Of a stretch of DNA of 64,000 nucleotides, positions 55,890-63,951 are shown in pieces. Position numbers and translations under genes: made by a program. This DNA is from Lysinibacillus mangiferihumi (lineage in GTDB: Bacteria > Bacillota > Bacilli > Bacillales_A > Planococcaceae). Below the pieces are notes generated by a model, which saw nothing but the letters and a program-made list of their open reading frames with translations, searched no databases and was not told the origin of the DNA. Each line of letters begins with the position of its first letter. Within the stretch, counting starts at the first letter, position 1. Where the stretch lies: positions 42,872 to 106,871 of the forward strand of contig NZ_PYWM01000018.1 of NCBI RefSeq assembly GCF_003049665.1, given 5' to 3'.

Positions 55890-57182
55890 TTGTTTACTAC
55901 GATAAAAGCATGTACAGATTTTATTTTTACATTAAAGGCGGTTGATCATAAACGTGAACCTTTAGTCATGATGCGTGAAGTATTGGCGCGTTTAGGGGAC
56001 CCGCATAACAAGTTGCGCGCTATCCATTTAGCAGGTTCCAATGGCAAGGGGTCCACCGTAAATGTACTGAGAGAAATGCTAGAGAATGCAGGCTATCGGA
56101 TTGGTGCTTTTACTTCACCACATTTAACACGTGTCAATGAACGTATGACCATCAATGGAAAAGAAATTCCGGACGAGCAATTTTTACAGTATATGAATAA
56201 CTTAGCTTCAATCATTGAGGCAAATTATAATGGGGACTATCCAAGTTTTTTTGAGGTCGTCACACTTATTATGTTCCAATATTTCGCACATGAAGAAGTG
56301 GATTTTGCGTTAATTGAAACTGGGCTCGGTGGAAGACTTGATGCGACGAATGTCATAACACCACTTGTATCCATTATTACAACGATTTCTTTAGAGCATA
56401 CGGCCTTTTTAGGCGATACATATGCGAAGATTGCTTTTGAGAAGGCAGGTATTATTAAAGAAGGTGTACCCGTAGTGGTTGGTGTTAAAAATAAAGAAGC
56501 ACTTGCTACGATTCAAAAGGTTGCACAAGAACGTCATGCTAGGTGTCTTGTTCTAGGGCATGATTTTAAGGTGATTGCACAGGAGCAGGAGATGGGCATG
56601 CAATCATTTCATTATCACAATGCGCATCTTGACCTCACAGACATTCAATTAAAAATGGCAGGAGCGCATCAAATCGCTAATGCGAGTCTGGCTATCACAA
56701 CGATGGATTTATTACGTGAAAAAGGGCTTATTCATTTATCCGAAGAGTCAATGCGCCAAGCGCTACAACATGCACAGTGGGCAGGTCGCTTTGAACAGTT
56801 CCCTAATAATATTGTATTAGATGGTGCTCATAACTCAGAAGGAACTGCCGCATTGATTCGAACAATACAGAAGGTCTATCCAAATCAACGCTATCGATTT
56901 ATTTATGCAGCTCTTTCTGATAAAGACCATGCCAATAGTATTGCGTTAATGGATGCAGTCGCAACTTCTATATCCTTTACACAAATTGGACTGCCCAATG
57001 CCATGCCAGCTGAACAGTTAGCGATGTTATCAACGCATCAAGACAAACATTATAACAAAAATTGGCAAGTGATAGTGAGTGAAGTCATACAACATAAGGA
57101 CCAACAAGATATTGTCGTTATTACAGGTTCACTGTATTTTATAGCTGAGGTTCGCCAATGGATGCAGGAGGGAGCACAATGA
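55890..57182 (+). CDS. folC: Folylpolyglutamate/dihydrofolate synthase, copy 1
   Basis: About 430 residues starting at TTG 55890 with GGGAG about 8 nt upstream; the GTG 55881 is too close to the site. Mur-ligase family: P-loop AGSNGKGST (about 45-53), SPHLTRVNERMTINGKEIP, ETGLGGRLDATNV, LEHTAFLGDTYAKIAFEKAGIIKEGVP with the modified lysine, and GRFEQFPNNIVLDGAHN. It adds glutamate to folates. It lies downstream of valS as in Bacillus. Its stop overlaps the start of a second folC paralogue (ATGA). Confidence 0.93.
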   Translation: MFTTIKACTDFIFTLKAVDHKREPLVMMREVLARLGDPHNKLRAIHLAGSNGKGSTVNVLREMLENAGYRIGAFTSPHLTRVNERMTINGKEIPDEQFLQYMNNLASIIEANYNGDYPSFFEVVTLIMFQYFAHEEVDFALIETGLGGRLDATNVITPLVSIITTISLEHTAFLGDTYAKIAFEKAGIIKEGVPVVVGVKNKEALATIQKVAQERHARCLVLGHDFKVIAQEQEMGMQSFHYHNAHLDLTDIQLKMAGAHQIANASLAITTMDLLREKGLIHLSEESMRQALQHAQWAGRFEQFPNNIVLDGAHNSEGTAALIRTIQKVYPNQRYRFIYAALSDKDHANSIALMDAVATSISFTQIGLPNAMPAEQLAMLSTHQDKHYNKNWQVIVSEVIQHKDQQDIVVITGSLYFIAEVRQWMQEGAQ

Positions 57183-58444
57183 TTCCTCAGTTCGATGACT
57201 ATAAGAAAAAATGGGCTTTAACGAGTGATGATGTAATTAAGCCAGGGCTTACAGCGATTGAAGAAGCATTGGCACTTGTAGGGAATCCAGAAAGAACATT
57301 GCAAATTGTGCACCTTGCAGGCACGAATGGCAAAGGCTCAACACTAACATTTTTAGAGTCAATTGCGCAGGAACATGGCTTAAAAGTAGGCAAGTTCATG
57401 TCTCCATGCATTTTGAATGTGCACGACCAAATTCAAGTAATGCAACAACCTATTTCAGCACTAGAGATGGATCGCGTTTTTCAACAAATGAAGGATGCGG
57501 GGCTTAGCGGTAAACTAACGGATTTCGAACTTTTAACTGTCGCAGCGTTTTTGCATTTTGTCCATTGTGATGTCGATATTGCATTAATCGAAGCGGGTAT
57601 GGGGGGCTTACTAGATAGTACGAATGTAGTGCAACCTATTGTCTCGATTATTCCGAGTATAGCGCTAGAGCATACGAAATTTTTAGGTCCGACCATTGAA
57701 AGCATTGCACAGCATAAAGCAGGGATTATTAAACAGCATCGACCAGTTGTAATCGGGGATTTACCTTGTGAAGCAAAGAACATTATTGAGAGAGAAGCTA
57801 ATGCAAAGCAAGCACCTGTTCTAGAACTGAACAAGCAATTCCATATTGTGCGGAGGCATGACCATGAGAACTATAAAAATGATAATTTGGACGTACATAT
57901 CACAAATCTTACACGTCATATGAAAGGACCTCATCAAGCGAATAATATGGCATTAGCCATTACTGCATTTTTAGAAGTTGCGACTGCGCTAAATGTAGCA
58001 ATCAACGTGGCAAGTATACGCCATGGTATTGAAATGGCAAGCATTTTAGGACGATTTGAAGAGGTGTTGCCATATATTATTTTTGATGGTGCGCATAATC
58101 CAGCTAGTGCAGAAAAATTGGTAGAAACGGTTCACCAAGCGTTTCCTAATGAGTCAATAACCTTTGTTGTCGGCATATTAGGTGATAAGGATGTAAAAGG
58201 GGTTTTGCAGTACTTAGAGCAAATTAGTGAGACATTTTATTTTGTTGATTTTGATAATCCGCGTGCGATGTCAGCACAAGATATGTTGGCATTATGTCAT
58301 GCCCCGCAAAAAGCAATTTTGCAAAATACAATTCCATTTTTACAACAGCAATCAGAGAAGAAGTGTAGAACAATCGTAACCGGCTCTTTATATTTATTAA
58401 CAGAAGTGCGCGGTAGCTTGCTTGACGGAAGCGGACATAGGTAG
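57179..58444 (+). CDS. FolC paralogue, copy 2, translationally coupled
   Basis: About 421 residues from ATG 57179, overlapping folC copy 1 by 4 nt and preceded by GGAGGGAG. It keeps the P-loop AGTNGKGST, SPCILNVHDQIQV, EAGMGGLLDSTNV, LEHTKFLGPTIESIAQHKAGIIKQHRP and DGAHNPAS. It differs from copy 1 at positions that are usually conserved: GGRLDATN has become GGLLDSTN and the PHLTR context is PCILN. It could be specialised to a different folate or gamma-glutamyl substrate, or have reduced activity. Gene order suggests an old tandem duplication. A terminator follows at 58584. Confidence 0.9.
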   Translation: MIPQFDDYKKKWALTSDDVIKPGLTAIEEALALVGNPERTLQIVHLAGTNGKGSTLTFLESIAQEHGLKVGKFMSPCILNVHDQIQVMQQPISALEMDRVFQQMKDAGLSGKLTDFELLTVAAFLHFVHCDVDIALIEAGMGGLLDSTNVVQPIVSIIPSIALEHTKFLGPTIESIAQHKAGIIKQHRPVVIGDLPCEAKNIIEREANAKQAPVLELNKQFHIVRRHDHENYKNDNLDVHITNLTRHMKGPHQANNMALAITAFLEVATALNVAINVASIRHGIEMASILGRFEEVLPYIIFDGAHNPASAEKLVETVHQAFPNESITFVVGILGDKDVKGVLQYLEQISETFYFVDFDNPRAMSAQDMLALCHAPQKAILQNTIPFLQQQSEKKCRTIVTGSLYLLTEVRGSLLDGSGHR

Positions 58445-58583
58445 TGACAACTGTTTTCCACTCCTGCGTGCGATTTAGATAGGGGATTGCTAGAAGGATA
58501 AGGATAGTTACTTGAGCAACGGCTTGTCAATTGCTTTCAGGATGTTACAAAATCGCCATGAAAATTATAGGTTTCATTAGAAA

Positions 58584-58618
58584 GGTAAAGTCAACTCATT
58601 AATGGGTTGACTTTTTTA
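58584..58618 (+). terminator. Terminator after the folC pair
   Basis: Stem AAAGTCAAC/GTTGACTTT with a loop containing TCATTAATGG, then TTTTTATTTTTTT. Confidence 0.8.
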
Positions 58619-58858
58619 TTTTTTTATCACTTATGTAAGTTCATGCCAACAATCACACTCTAGTGAGGCGTAGGCAAACACTTTATATAACAAGGTAAAA
58701 AATATAATGTGGAACCTCACCAATTTCTATTAATGGTAATGCATTAAATTAGCATTTAAGCATACTCTCTAACATATACTTATATGAAATAACAGCTGAT
58801 AACAGTGTCGTCTTTTTTTATGTTCGTTTTGATAGTTGAAGGAAGAGGTGATGAAGGT
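58619..58858. other. Intergenic, no recognised feature
   Basis: About 240 bases of AT-rich sequence between the folC terminator and the SPOR-protein gene. No supported ORF. The comC gene found at this place in B. subtilis is absent. Confidence 0.4.
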
Positions 58859-59503
58859 ATGAAAATAGTTAGTCATGTAGTGAGAAAACAAGTAGTGCGT
58901 GCAATGCTAATTGGTGGTATTGTCGGGCTTTTTGGTGTTGCAGTTTTTTTAGGTGTTCTCCAAGCTAGTACCCAATTTTCTTTAAAAAAGGAAAGTGAAG
59001 TAGCGAAAAACGAAACTGAAACAGAGGCAGACTCCGCAACAATTCCGACAACAGGCGGTACTGCAAACTCAACTATGTTTTTTGCAAGTCAAGCGGGCGT
59101 ATTTTCTAATTATGCAAGTGCAAGTGCATTTGTCTCTGAACATCCGTCATTGCAAGAAAGTGCAATTGTAGAAGTAGAGGGCAAGTTTTATGTATGGACA
59201 AGTATAGTGAACGAAGAAAGTGAGTTAGTGTTTCTAAAGGACCCACCAACATTTAAAAAAGTGTTTAGTGTTAGTGGTGAAAGTTGCAAGGAGGCGACAA
59301 TTGCTGAAGTGATAAAAGTATTAGCTGATAAAAATACGACAAAATTAAATTTTAAAGAGGCAACAAAGGATTCCACTCTTCCTGCTGATTGGCAAAGTAT
59401 TGGCAAGGCAGCAACCTCTATTTCTAGTGATTTAAGTATTGTGCGTCTTCAAATTTTTGCACATTATAAGTCCAAAAATGCTTGTCTTCAAACGAAATTC
59501 TAA
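58859..59503 (+). CDS. SpoIIB-like SPOR-domain membrane protein
   Basis: 214 residues from ATG 58859 (AAGAGGTG upstream; a frame extension to 58805 has no ribosome site). A cytoplasmic Arg/Lys-rich N-terminus leads into one transmembrane helix (AMLIGGIVGLFGVAVFLGVLQA). A Glu/Thr-rich linker is followed by a SPOR-like domain (FFASQAGVFSNYASASAFVSEH...AIVEVEGKFYVWTSI). In B. subtilis spoIIB occupies the position between the folC region and maf, and SpoIIB is a SPOR protein of septal peptidoglycan during engulfment. This one is shorter (SpoIIB is about 330 residues), so the name is a positional and architectural inference. Confidence 0.7.
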   Translation: MKIVSHVVRKQVVRAMLIGGIVGLFGVAVFLGVLQASTQFSLKKESEVAKNETETEADSATIPTTGGTANSTMFFASQAGVFSNYASASAFVSEHPSLQESAIVEVEGKFYVWTSIVNEESELVFLKDPPTFKKVFSVSGESCKEATIAEVIKVLADKNTTKLNFKEATKDSTLPADWQSIGKAATSISSDLSIVRLQIFAHYKSKNACLQTKF

Positions 59504-59601
59504 GTCGAATAGTTAGCTAAATGAGTGTTATCTTGATTTTTTGAAAATTTTCAAAAACCGTATTCTCCGTTATGATAGAGAGAAGGAGGAATGGTGAAAT
59601 C

Positions 59602-60195
59602 ATGTTTGAAACAAATCATAAATTAGTACTTGCTTCTGCATCACCACGACGAAAGGAACTGCTTGCTATGTTGGACCTTCCGTTTGAAATTGTAACAAGT
59701 GATGTAGAAGAGACAAGTGTAAAAGCAACAACCATGCAGGATTATGTAACAGGTGTGGCACTGCTAAAAACACGAGATGTAGCTAAGAAAGTGCCAGCAG
59801 CAACGATTATTGGCGCAGATACAATCGTCGTTTTTAACAATGAGTTACTGCATAAGCCAAAAACACGGGAGGAAGCTATTTCACACTTATCTCGTTTATC
59901 AGGCAAGCGTCATGCGGTGATGACAGCAGTTGCCATCATTGAACCAAATGGTATAGAAACAACATTTGTAGAAGAAACAGCAGTTGTATTCCAGACTTTA
60001 TCACAGGAGCTTATAGAAGCTTATGTAGCATCTGGAGACCCTTATGATAAGGCGGGCGGTTATGGTATTCAAACAGCTGGAACCCTTTTAGTTGAACGAA
60101 TTGAAGGAGATTATAACAATGTTGTAGGCTTACCACTTGCAACGTTGTTTGCGCAATTGATAGCGAAGCATATTATTCAATTTGCGAAGGAGTGA
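59602..60195 (+). CDS. maf: Maf-like nucleotide pyrophosphatase
   Basis: 197 residues from ATG 59602; AAGGAGG lies 12 nt upstream. The frame extends to 59572 across that site. Motifs are LASASPRRKELLAMLDLPFEI, the catalytic aspartate region IGADTIVVFN, KPKTREEAISHLSRLSGKRHAVMTAVAI, and YDKAGGYGIQ. Maf proteins hydrolyse dTTP/UTP-type or modified nucleotides and, in Bacillus, affect septum formation. radC follows immediately in the same operon. Confidence 0.94.
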   Translation: MFETNHKLVLASASPRRKELLAMLDLPFEIVTSDVEETSVKATTMQDYVTGVALLKTRDVAKKVPAATIIGADTIVVFNNELLHKPKTREEAISHLSRLSGKRHAVMTAVAIIEPNGIETTFVEETAVVFQTLSQELIEAYVASGDPYDKAGGYGIQTAGTLLVERIEGDYNNVVGLPLATLFAQLIAKHIIQFAKE

Positions 60196-60200
60196 AGCTA

Positions 60201-60620
60201 TTGCCAACAGATGTTTTACCAAAAACGATGATTCGTGACGTCAATAGGGCAGATCGACCACGTGAAAGACTACTTCGTCAAGGTGCAATGAGCTTATCGA
60301 ATCAGGAGCTATTAGCTATTTTACTAAGGACAGGTACAAAGGAAGAATCAGTTCTTGCACTTGCGAATCGTGTATTAAGTACATTTGAACGTTTACACCA
60401 TTTAAAACATGCAACCATTGAAGAAATGATTGCCATTAAAGGTATAGGGGAGGTAAAGGCAATCCAAATTTTAGCTGCCATAGAGCTTGGCCGGCGCTTG
60501 TCTCAAAAGCAAAATGATGACAAGTTTACCGTTCGTTCTCCGCAAGATGCCGCAGCATACCTTATGCCGGATATGACCTCTCTAATTCAAGAACATTTTG
60601 TCGTAGTTAAGGTAACATAA
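60201..60620 (+). pseudogene. radC: radC, 5' portion, interrupted by the integrated element
   Basis: From TTG 60201 (GAAGGAG 9 nt upstream; GTG 60192 is also in frame), about 139 codons of RadC are intact: the helical N-terminal domain RPRERLLRQGAMSLSNQELLAILLRTGT, a helix-hairpin-helix-like GIGEVKAIQILAAIELGRR and the start of the JAB/MPN domain (LIQEHFVVV). Homologous reading ends at about 60605 and stops a few codons later at TAA. The catalytic HXHX(n)D part of the metalloprotease-like domain is missing from this side and should lie beyond the right end of the element. Confidence 0.88.
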
Positions 60621-60625
60621 ATACT
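60596..60625. other. Left attachment site (attL) region
   Basis: Chromosomal radC sequence (CATTTTGTCGTA) changes to unrelated sequence within a few bases at about 60600-60608. The crossover is taken to be there because the serine recombinase gene starts its 3' end only 25-50 bp away. The matching attR lies outside the window, so the core dinucleotide is not determined. Confidence 0.55.
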
Positions 60626-60648
60626 AATAAATTTAAGCAGACGGTGGC

Positions 60649-62079
60649 TTAATAAAAGTTGATGTCTGCTATTTTTATTACTTGGTTCCTGTAACCTTTT
60701 GCTTTCGTAGGTTCAATGACATCAATACTAATACTTTCTATTAAAGATTGTACAAAAGTACGCTTTTCTTCTTGTGTCAATTCAGGATAATTTTTAACAA
60801 ACGATTCAGCAGTTTTAAATACATATTCAATATTAACATCACTTCGTAAAGTACCTTTCAAACCTTCTAGTTCTTTTTGTAATTCCTCATAGCGTAAGCG
60901 TGACTCGTCCATTCTGTTTTTAAATTCGTCATCTGTAATTAAGTCAGACGCCCATGCACGTTGGTATTTTTCGCGCTTGTTCTCAATTTGTTTCAACTCT
61001 CTTTGGATTTCAGTGGTATCACTATGTTCTGTTTCATCTTTAATAGATGATGGATCCAATATTAAATCGTTCATATATTCGATAAGCGCATCATCTATTT
61101 TTACTTCACGTACTGCAAATGGCGTTCTGTCAGGCTGATTTAATGCACATACTTGGCAGCGATATGTGTTCCTAACTTCTGTAGCATTATCGGTTTTACG
61201 TTTCCATGAGTATCGTTCCGAAGTACAACGATTGCCACAGTCTGGGCATATTATTTTGGTTTGATATACAAAGTGACTTGTAACATTACGTTTCTTGTAA
61301 TTTTGACGAGATGTAATGATTTTTTGAAGTTTATCAAATTCATCTTTGGTCATTATGCCTTCATGGGTGTTTTCGTAAATTTCACCTTTCCAATACATGG
61401 CTCCATAAAGTGCAGGGTTATGCATCAAGTCTAATAATGTGCGTATATGCCATTTATAGCCCCGTTTAGGTTTGTATTCAGTAGAGTTCATATAAAGTGA
61501 TAGTTGTCTAAAACTAAGCCCTTCACGGACTTTCTGAACCATTATTTTAACTGCTTTAATTTTTTCTTCATCAATTTGTAATTTGTGATTCTCATCTTTA
61601 TAAAAACCGTAAGGTGGTTGAGCAGCCCATTCACCTTGACGGGCTTTTTCTATCTGTCCCATTACTACACGTTCCCCTAAGTTAGCACTTTCCCATTCAG
61701 CTATGGCAGCTACTATGGTAATAAACATTCTTCCCATCGCTGTAGAGGTATCATATATTTCAGTTGCAGAACGAAAAATACAACTACCTTTATCTAATTC
61801 ATCAAGAATTTTGTGTAAGTCACGCACTGATCTAGTTAATCTATCCAGTCGATACACTAGCAATACTTTTATGTGCCCATCCTTGATATCTTTCATTAGT
61901 TTTTTTAATTGAGGACGATTTGTATCACGTCCTGAAATACCTTCATCTACATAAAATTTATGCTCTGGCCAGTTTTGAGCAATACAAAATGCTTTTAGAC
62001 GTTCTCGTTGAGCAGAGATAGAATAACCTTCATTAGCCTGTTCTTCAGTTGACACACGGATATAAATTCCTACCGTCAT
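60649..62079 (-). CDS. Large serine recombinase (integrase)
   Basis: 476 residues from the ATG at 62079 with GGAGGT 8 nt upstream; the frame extends to 62130. The catalytic domain has VGIYIRVSTEEQ (nucleophile Ser10), DEGISGRDTNRPQL, YRLDRLTRS and IDAAEW-type ATIVAAIAEWE. It is followed by a recombinase domain (PPYGFYKDENHK, HNPALYGAMYWKG), a zinc ribbon (CPDCGNRC...CQVCALN) and a coiled-coil region (IQRELKQIENKREKYQRAWASDL). It integrates the element at radC and, with a directionality factor, excises it. Confidence 0.95.
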   Translation of the reverse strand: MTVGIYIRVSTEEQANEGYSISAQRERLKAFCIAQNWPEHKFYVDEGISGRDTNRPQLKKLMKDIKDGHIKVLLVYRLDRLTRSVRDLHKILDELDKGSCIFRSATEIYDTSTAMGRMFITIVAAIAEWESANLGERVVMGQIEKARQGEWAAQPPYGFYKDENHKLQIDEEKIKAVKIMVQKVREGLSFRQLSLYMNSTEYKPKRGYKWHIRTLLDLMHNPALYGAMYWKGEIYENTHEGIMTKDEFDKLQKIITSRQNYKKRNVTSHFVYQTKIICPDCGNRCTSERYSWKRKTDNATEVRNTYRCQVCALNQPDRTPFAVREVKIDDALIEYMNDLILDPSSIKDETEHSDTTEIQRELKQIENKREKYQRAWASDLITDDEFKNRMDESRLRYEELQKELEGLKGTLRSDVNIEYVFKTAESFVKNYPELTQEEKRTFVQSLIESISIDVIEPTKAKGYRNQVIKIADINFY

Positions 62080-62177
62080 GTAAAATACCTCCGATGATTT
62101 TGATTGTAGTAAATGTGCAAAAATATTCATAGTAAGTAACTTTTTTTGCTTTAGTAGATAAAATTTCTCATTAAACT

Positions 62178-62510
62178 TTATTTATCAGTATGTGCGTTTT
62201 CCTCTGAATAAAAATAATTATCAAGTATTTGCTGATGAATATGAACGATTGGACTATCACCAAGAGTAAATAAATAGACATTCTCTACGTAAGTTTTAAG
62301 AAAACCCTCAATTAAATATTTAATAATCACTTGAGGAACCTCATTTAATAACAAATGAGATACACTTACTCTATTTTGTAGAGAAGAGTATACATGTATA
62401 ACTTTGTATTCATCATTAAGGAGATATATTTTTAAAGTACAATCACGACCAGCTTTTATAAGTTCTATTGTATCTTCCGATTGTTCAGATGTTATGTCTA
62501 TTAATTTCAT
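62178..62510 (-). CDS. Element-encoded hypothetical protein (110 aa)
   Basis: 110 residues from the ATG at 62510 (AAGGAGTG upstream). It starts MKLIDITSEQSEDTIEL and is a soluble alpha/beta protein with no recognised motif (LKIYLLNDEYKVIHVYSSL, VIIKYLIEGFL). It lies between the integrase and repressor genes on the same strand. Could be a superinfection or excision accessory, but nothing in the sequence supports a function. Confidence 0.6.
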   Translation of the reverse strand: MKLIDITSEQSEDTIELIKAGRDCTLKIYLLNDEYKVIHVYSSLQNRVSVSHLLLNEVPQVIIKYLIEGFLKTYVENVYLFTLGDSPIVHIHQQILDNYFYSEENAHTDK

Positions 62511-62589
62511 TATTATCACTCCTTAATATAAATAAAGAGCAAGACGGATGAGTCTGCTCTATTTTCTGTAATGCTTAAACGTTTAAGTA

Positions 62590-63228
62590 TTAATCTAAAT
62601 TAACAATATAAGTGACTACTTTACCATGTAGCCTTAAATCTTCATTAACTTTTTCTAAAGTGTGGTCTGTAAATATTGGGTCTGAAGAATTTGGTCTAAA
62701 TATGAATTTATCGTCAGATTCATAAAAAAACTTGACTGAATAATCATAACCGTTACTATAAACAACAATATCCCCGTTTTTTAAATCTCCTACAGAACAA
62801 CTTTTCACTGCTATTAATGAATCATGTGGGATAGTTTTGTTCATTGATTCACCGTTTACTCTCATAAAGAAAATATCTTCACAACCAGCGTATTTACCAA
62901 GAAGTTCATCCGGTATCGTAATGGTCTCGATTTCATCTACACACTCAACATCTATTGGTAATCCGGCAGATATTTTTACGGTAGGTAAAAAACGGTAAGT
63001 ATAATCATTACCCTCTTTTAATTCTGTTGTATCTTCTTCTAACAAATTTTCAACGGTAATACCTAGAGTACGACATAATTTAATTACATTATCAATTGAA
63101 GAATTTACTAGATTATTTTCAATCATAGATCGTACTGTCGTATACGGCACTCCAGATTGTCTTGAAATAGAGGAAACATTAAATCCTCTCTCCCTCATAA
63201 AATTGGTTAATTTCTCACCTCTTTGCAA
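62590..63228 (-). CDS. Phage repressor, XRE DNA-binding domain fused to LexA/S24 autocleavage domain
   Basis: 212 residues starting at TTG 63228 (AAAGGTGGTGAG upstream). The N-terminal HTH_3 domain is FNVSSISRQSGVPYTTVRSMIENN (about 16-39). The C-terminal S24 domain has the cleavage bond Ala88-Gly89 in KISAGLP, catalytic Ser128 in VNGESM and Lys166 in YSVKFFY. The protein should silence lytic genes by binding the operators at 63256-63408. RecA filament-stimulated self-cleavage would then trigger induction by DNA damage. Confidence 0.93.
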   Translation of the reverse strand: MQRGEKLTNFMRERGFNVSSISRQSGVPYTTVRSMIENNLVNSSIDNVIKLCRTLGITVENLLEEDTTELKEGNDYTYRFLPTVKISAGLPIDVECVDEIETITIPDELLGKYAGCEDIFFMRVNGESMNKTIPHDSLIAVKSCSVGDLKNGDIVVYSNGYDYSVKFFYESDDKFIFRPNSSDPIFTDHTLEKVNEDLRLHGKVVTYIVNLD

Positions 63229-63282
63229 TTATCTCACCACCTTTCTAATATCGTGTTACGGAATATCGTAACTTATGTATAA

Positions 63283-63311
63283 ATAGTATCATTTAAAATA
63301 CTGAAAGTAAA
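63283..63311 (-). promoter_or_regulatory. Leftward promoter of the repressor gene
   Basis: On the minus strand TTTACT (63311-63306), 17-bp spacer, TACTAT (63288-63283). Operator 1 lies downstream of the start and allows autoregulation. Confidence 0.6.
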
Positions 63312-63352
63312 CATTAAAATGCGACTTATCGTAGTTTTGGTTGTATTTATCG

Positions 63353-63381
63353 TTGACGCATTACGACACATCGTATATATT
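63353..63381 (+). promoter_or_regulatory. Rightward (lytic) promoter
   Basis: TTGACG (63353-63358), 17-bp spacer containing operator 3, TATATT (63376-63381). It drives the Cro-like gene. Confidence 0.7.
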
Positions 63382-63448
63382 TAATTCAAGAGTTACGACA
63401 CATCGTAATTCTATTAAATAGATATTCTAAAGAGTGAGGTGAAACAGA

Positions 63449-63667
63449 ATGAACAAGCCTTATCCGAATTTAGAAGCTGAAATGGCAAGATGCGGAATTA
63501 AACAAAAAGATATCGCTGAGTTGCTAAAAAAACGAACTGCGACTATTTCAGAAAAGATGAATGGAAAATCAAAATTCGATATTGATGAAGCTTACGCTAT
63601 AAAAAAAGCGTTTTTCCCAAATTGTATGTTGGATTACTTGTTCAGCAGAGAAGCAGTAGTCGCATGA
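63449..63667 (+). CDS. Cro-like small helix-turn-helix protein
   Basis: 72 residues with GAGTGAGGTG before the ATG. HTH region: ARCGIKQKDIAELLKKRTATISEKMNGKSKFDIDEAYAIKKAF, the XRE fold without the usual tail. Located immediately right of the operators and divergent from the S24 repressor, the place of Cro. It probably represses the repressor promoter early in lytic growth. Confidence 0.85.
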   Translation: MNKPYPNLEAEMARCGIKQKDIAELLKKRTATISEKMNGKSKFDIDEAYAIKKAFFPNCMLDYLFSREAVVA

Positions 63668-63792
63668 AATTCAAAATCAATCAGTAATGAATTTAAAGCG
63701 CTGTGATACCGAGCCAACGACGGTATGAATTATTCGGACTTATAGCTTATGTGACGGTAGCAACGTTAATGGAGATTAAAGGAGTGAGAAGT

Positions 63793-63951
63793 GTGGAGGA
63801 ACAGAAAAAAATAGCTACTACATCAAAAATTGTTGGTGCTTTAGTAGAAAGTGAAGCAAATGCTTTGGAAGCGTTAGAGATAGTAGAAAGAGCAAAGCAA
63901 ACTTTTTTAGAAAGATGCTGGCACATCTCATCAAATAAAAAAGCAGACTAA
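63793..63951 (+). CDS. Small element-encoded helical protein (52 aa)
   Basis: 52 residues from GTG 63793 (AAAGGAG 8 nt upstream): after the start it reads EEQKKIATTSKIVGALVESEANALEALEIVERAKQTF. Long amphipathic helices, no recognised family. The 5' extension of the frame to 63703 includes the ribosome site and is rejected. Typical early-region phage hypothetical. Confidence 0.5.
   Translation: MEEQKKIATTSKIVGALVESEANALEALEIVERAKQTFLERCWHISSNKKAD

Larger units (their letters stand above)
63256..63408. promoter_or_regulatory. Repressor operators, four TTACGA-type palindromes
   Basis: Sites: TTACGGAATATCGTAA (63256-63271), ATGCGACTTATCGTAG (63319-63334), TTACGACACATCGTAT (63361-63376) and TTACGACACATCGTAA (63393-63408). 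Consensus TTACGA-NNNN-TCGTAA with a 16-bp dyad. Site 3 fills the spacer of the rightward promoter, site 1 follows the leftward promoter, site 2 lies just behind the leftward -35, and site 4 lies downstream of the rightward start. Confidence 0.8.
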
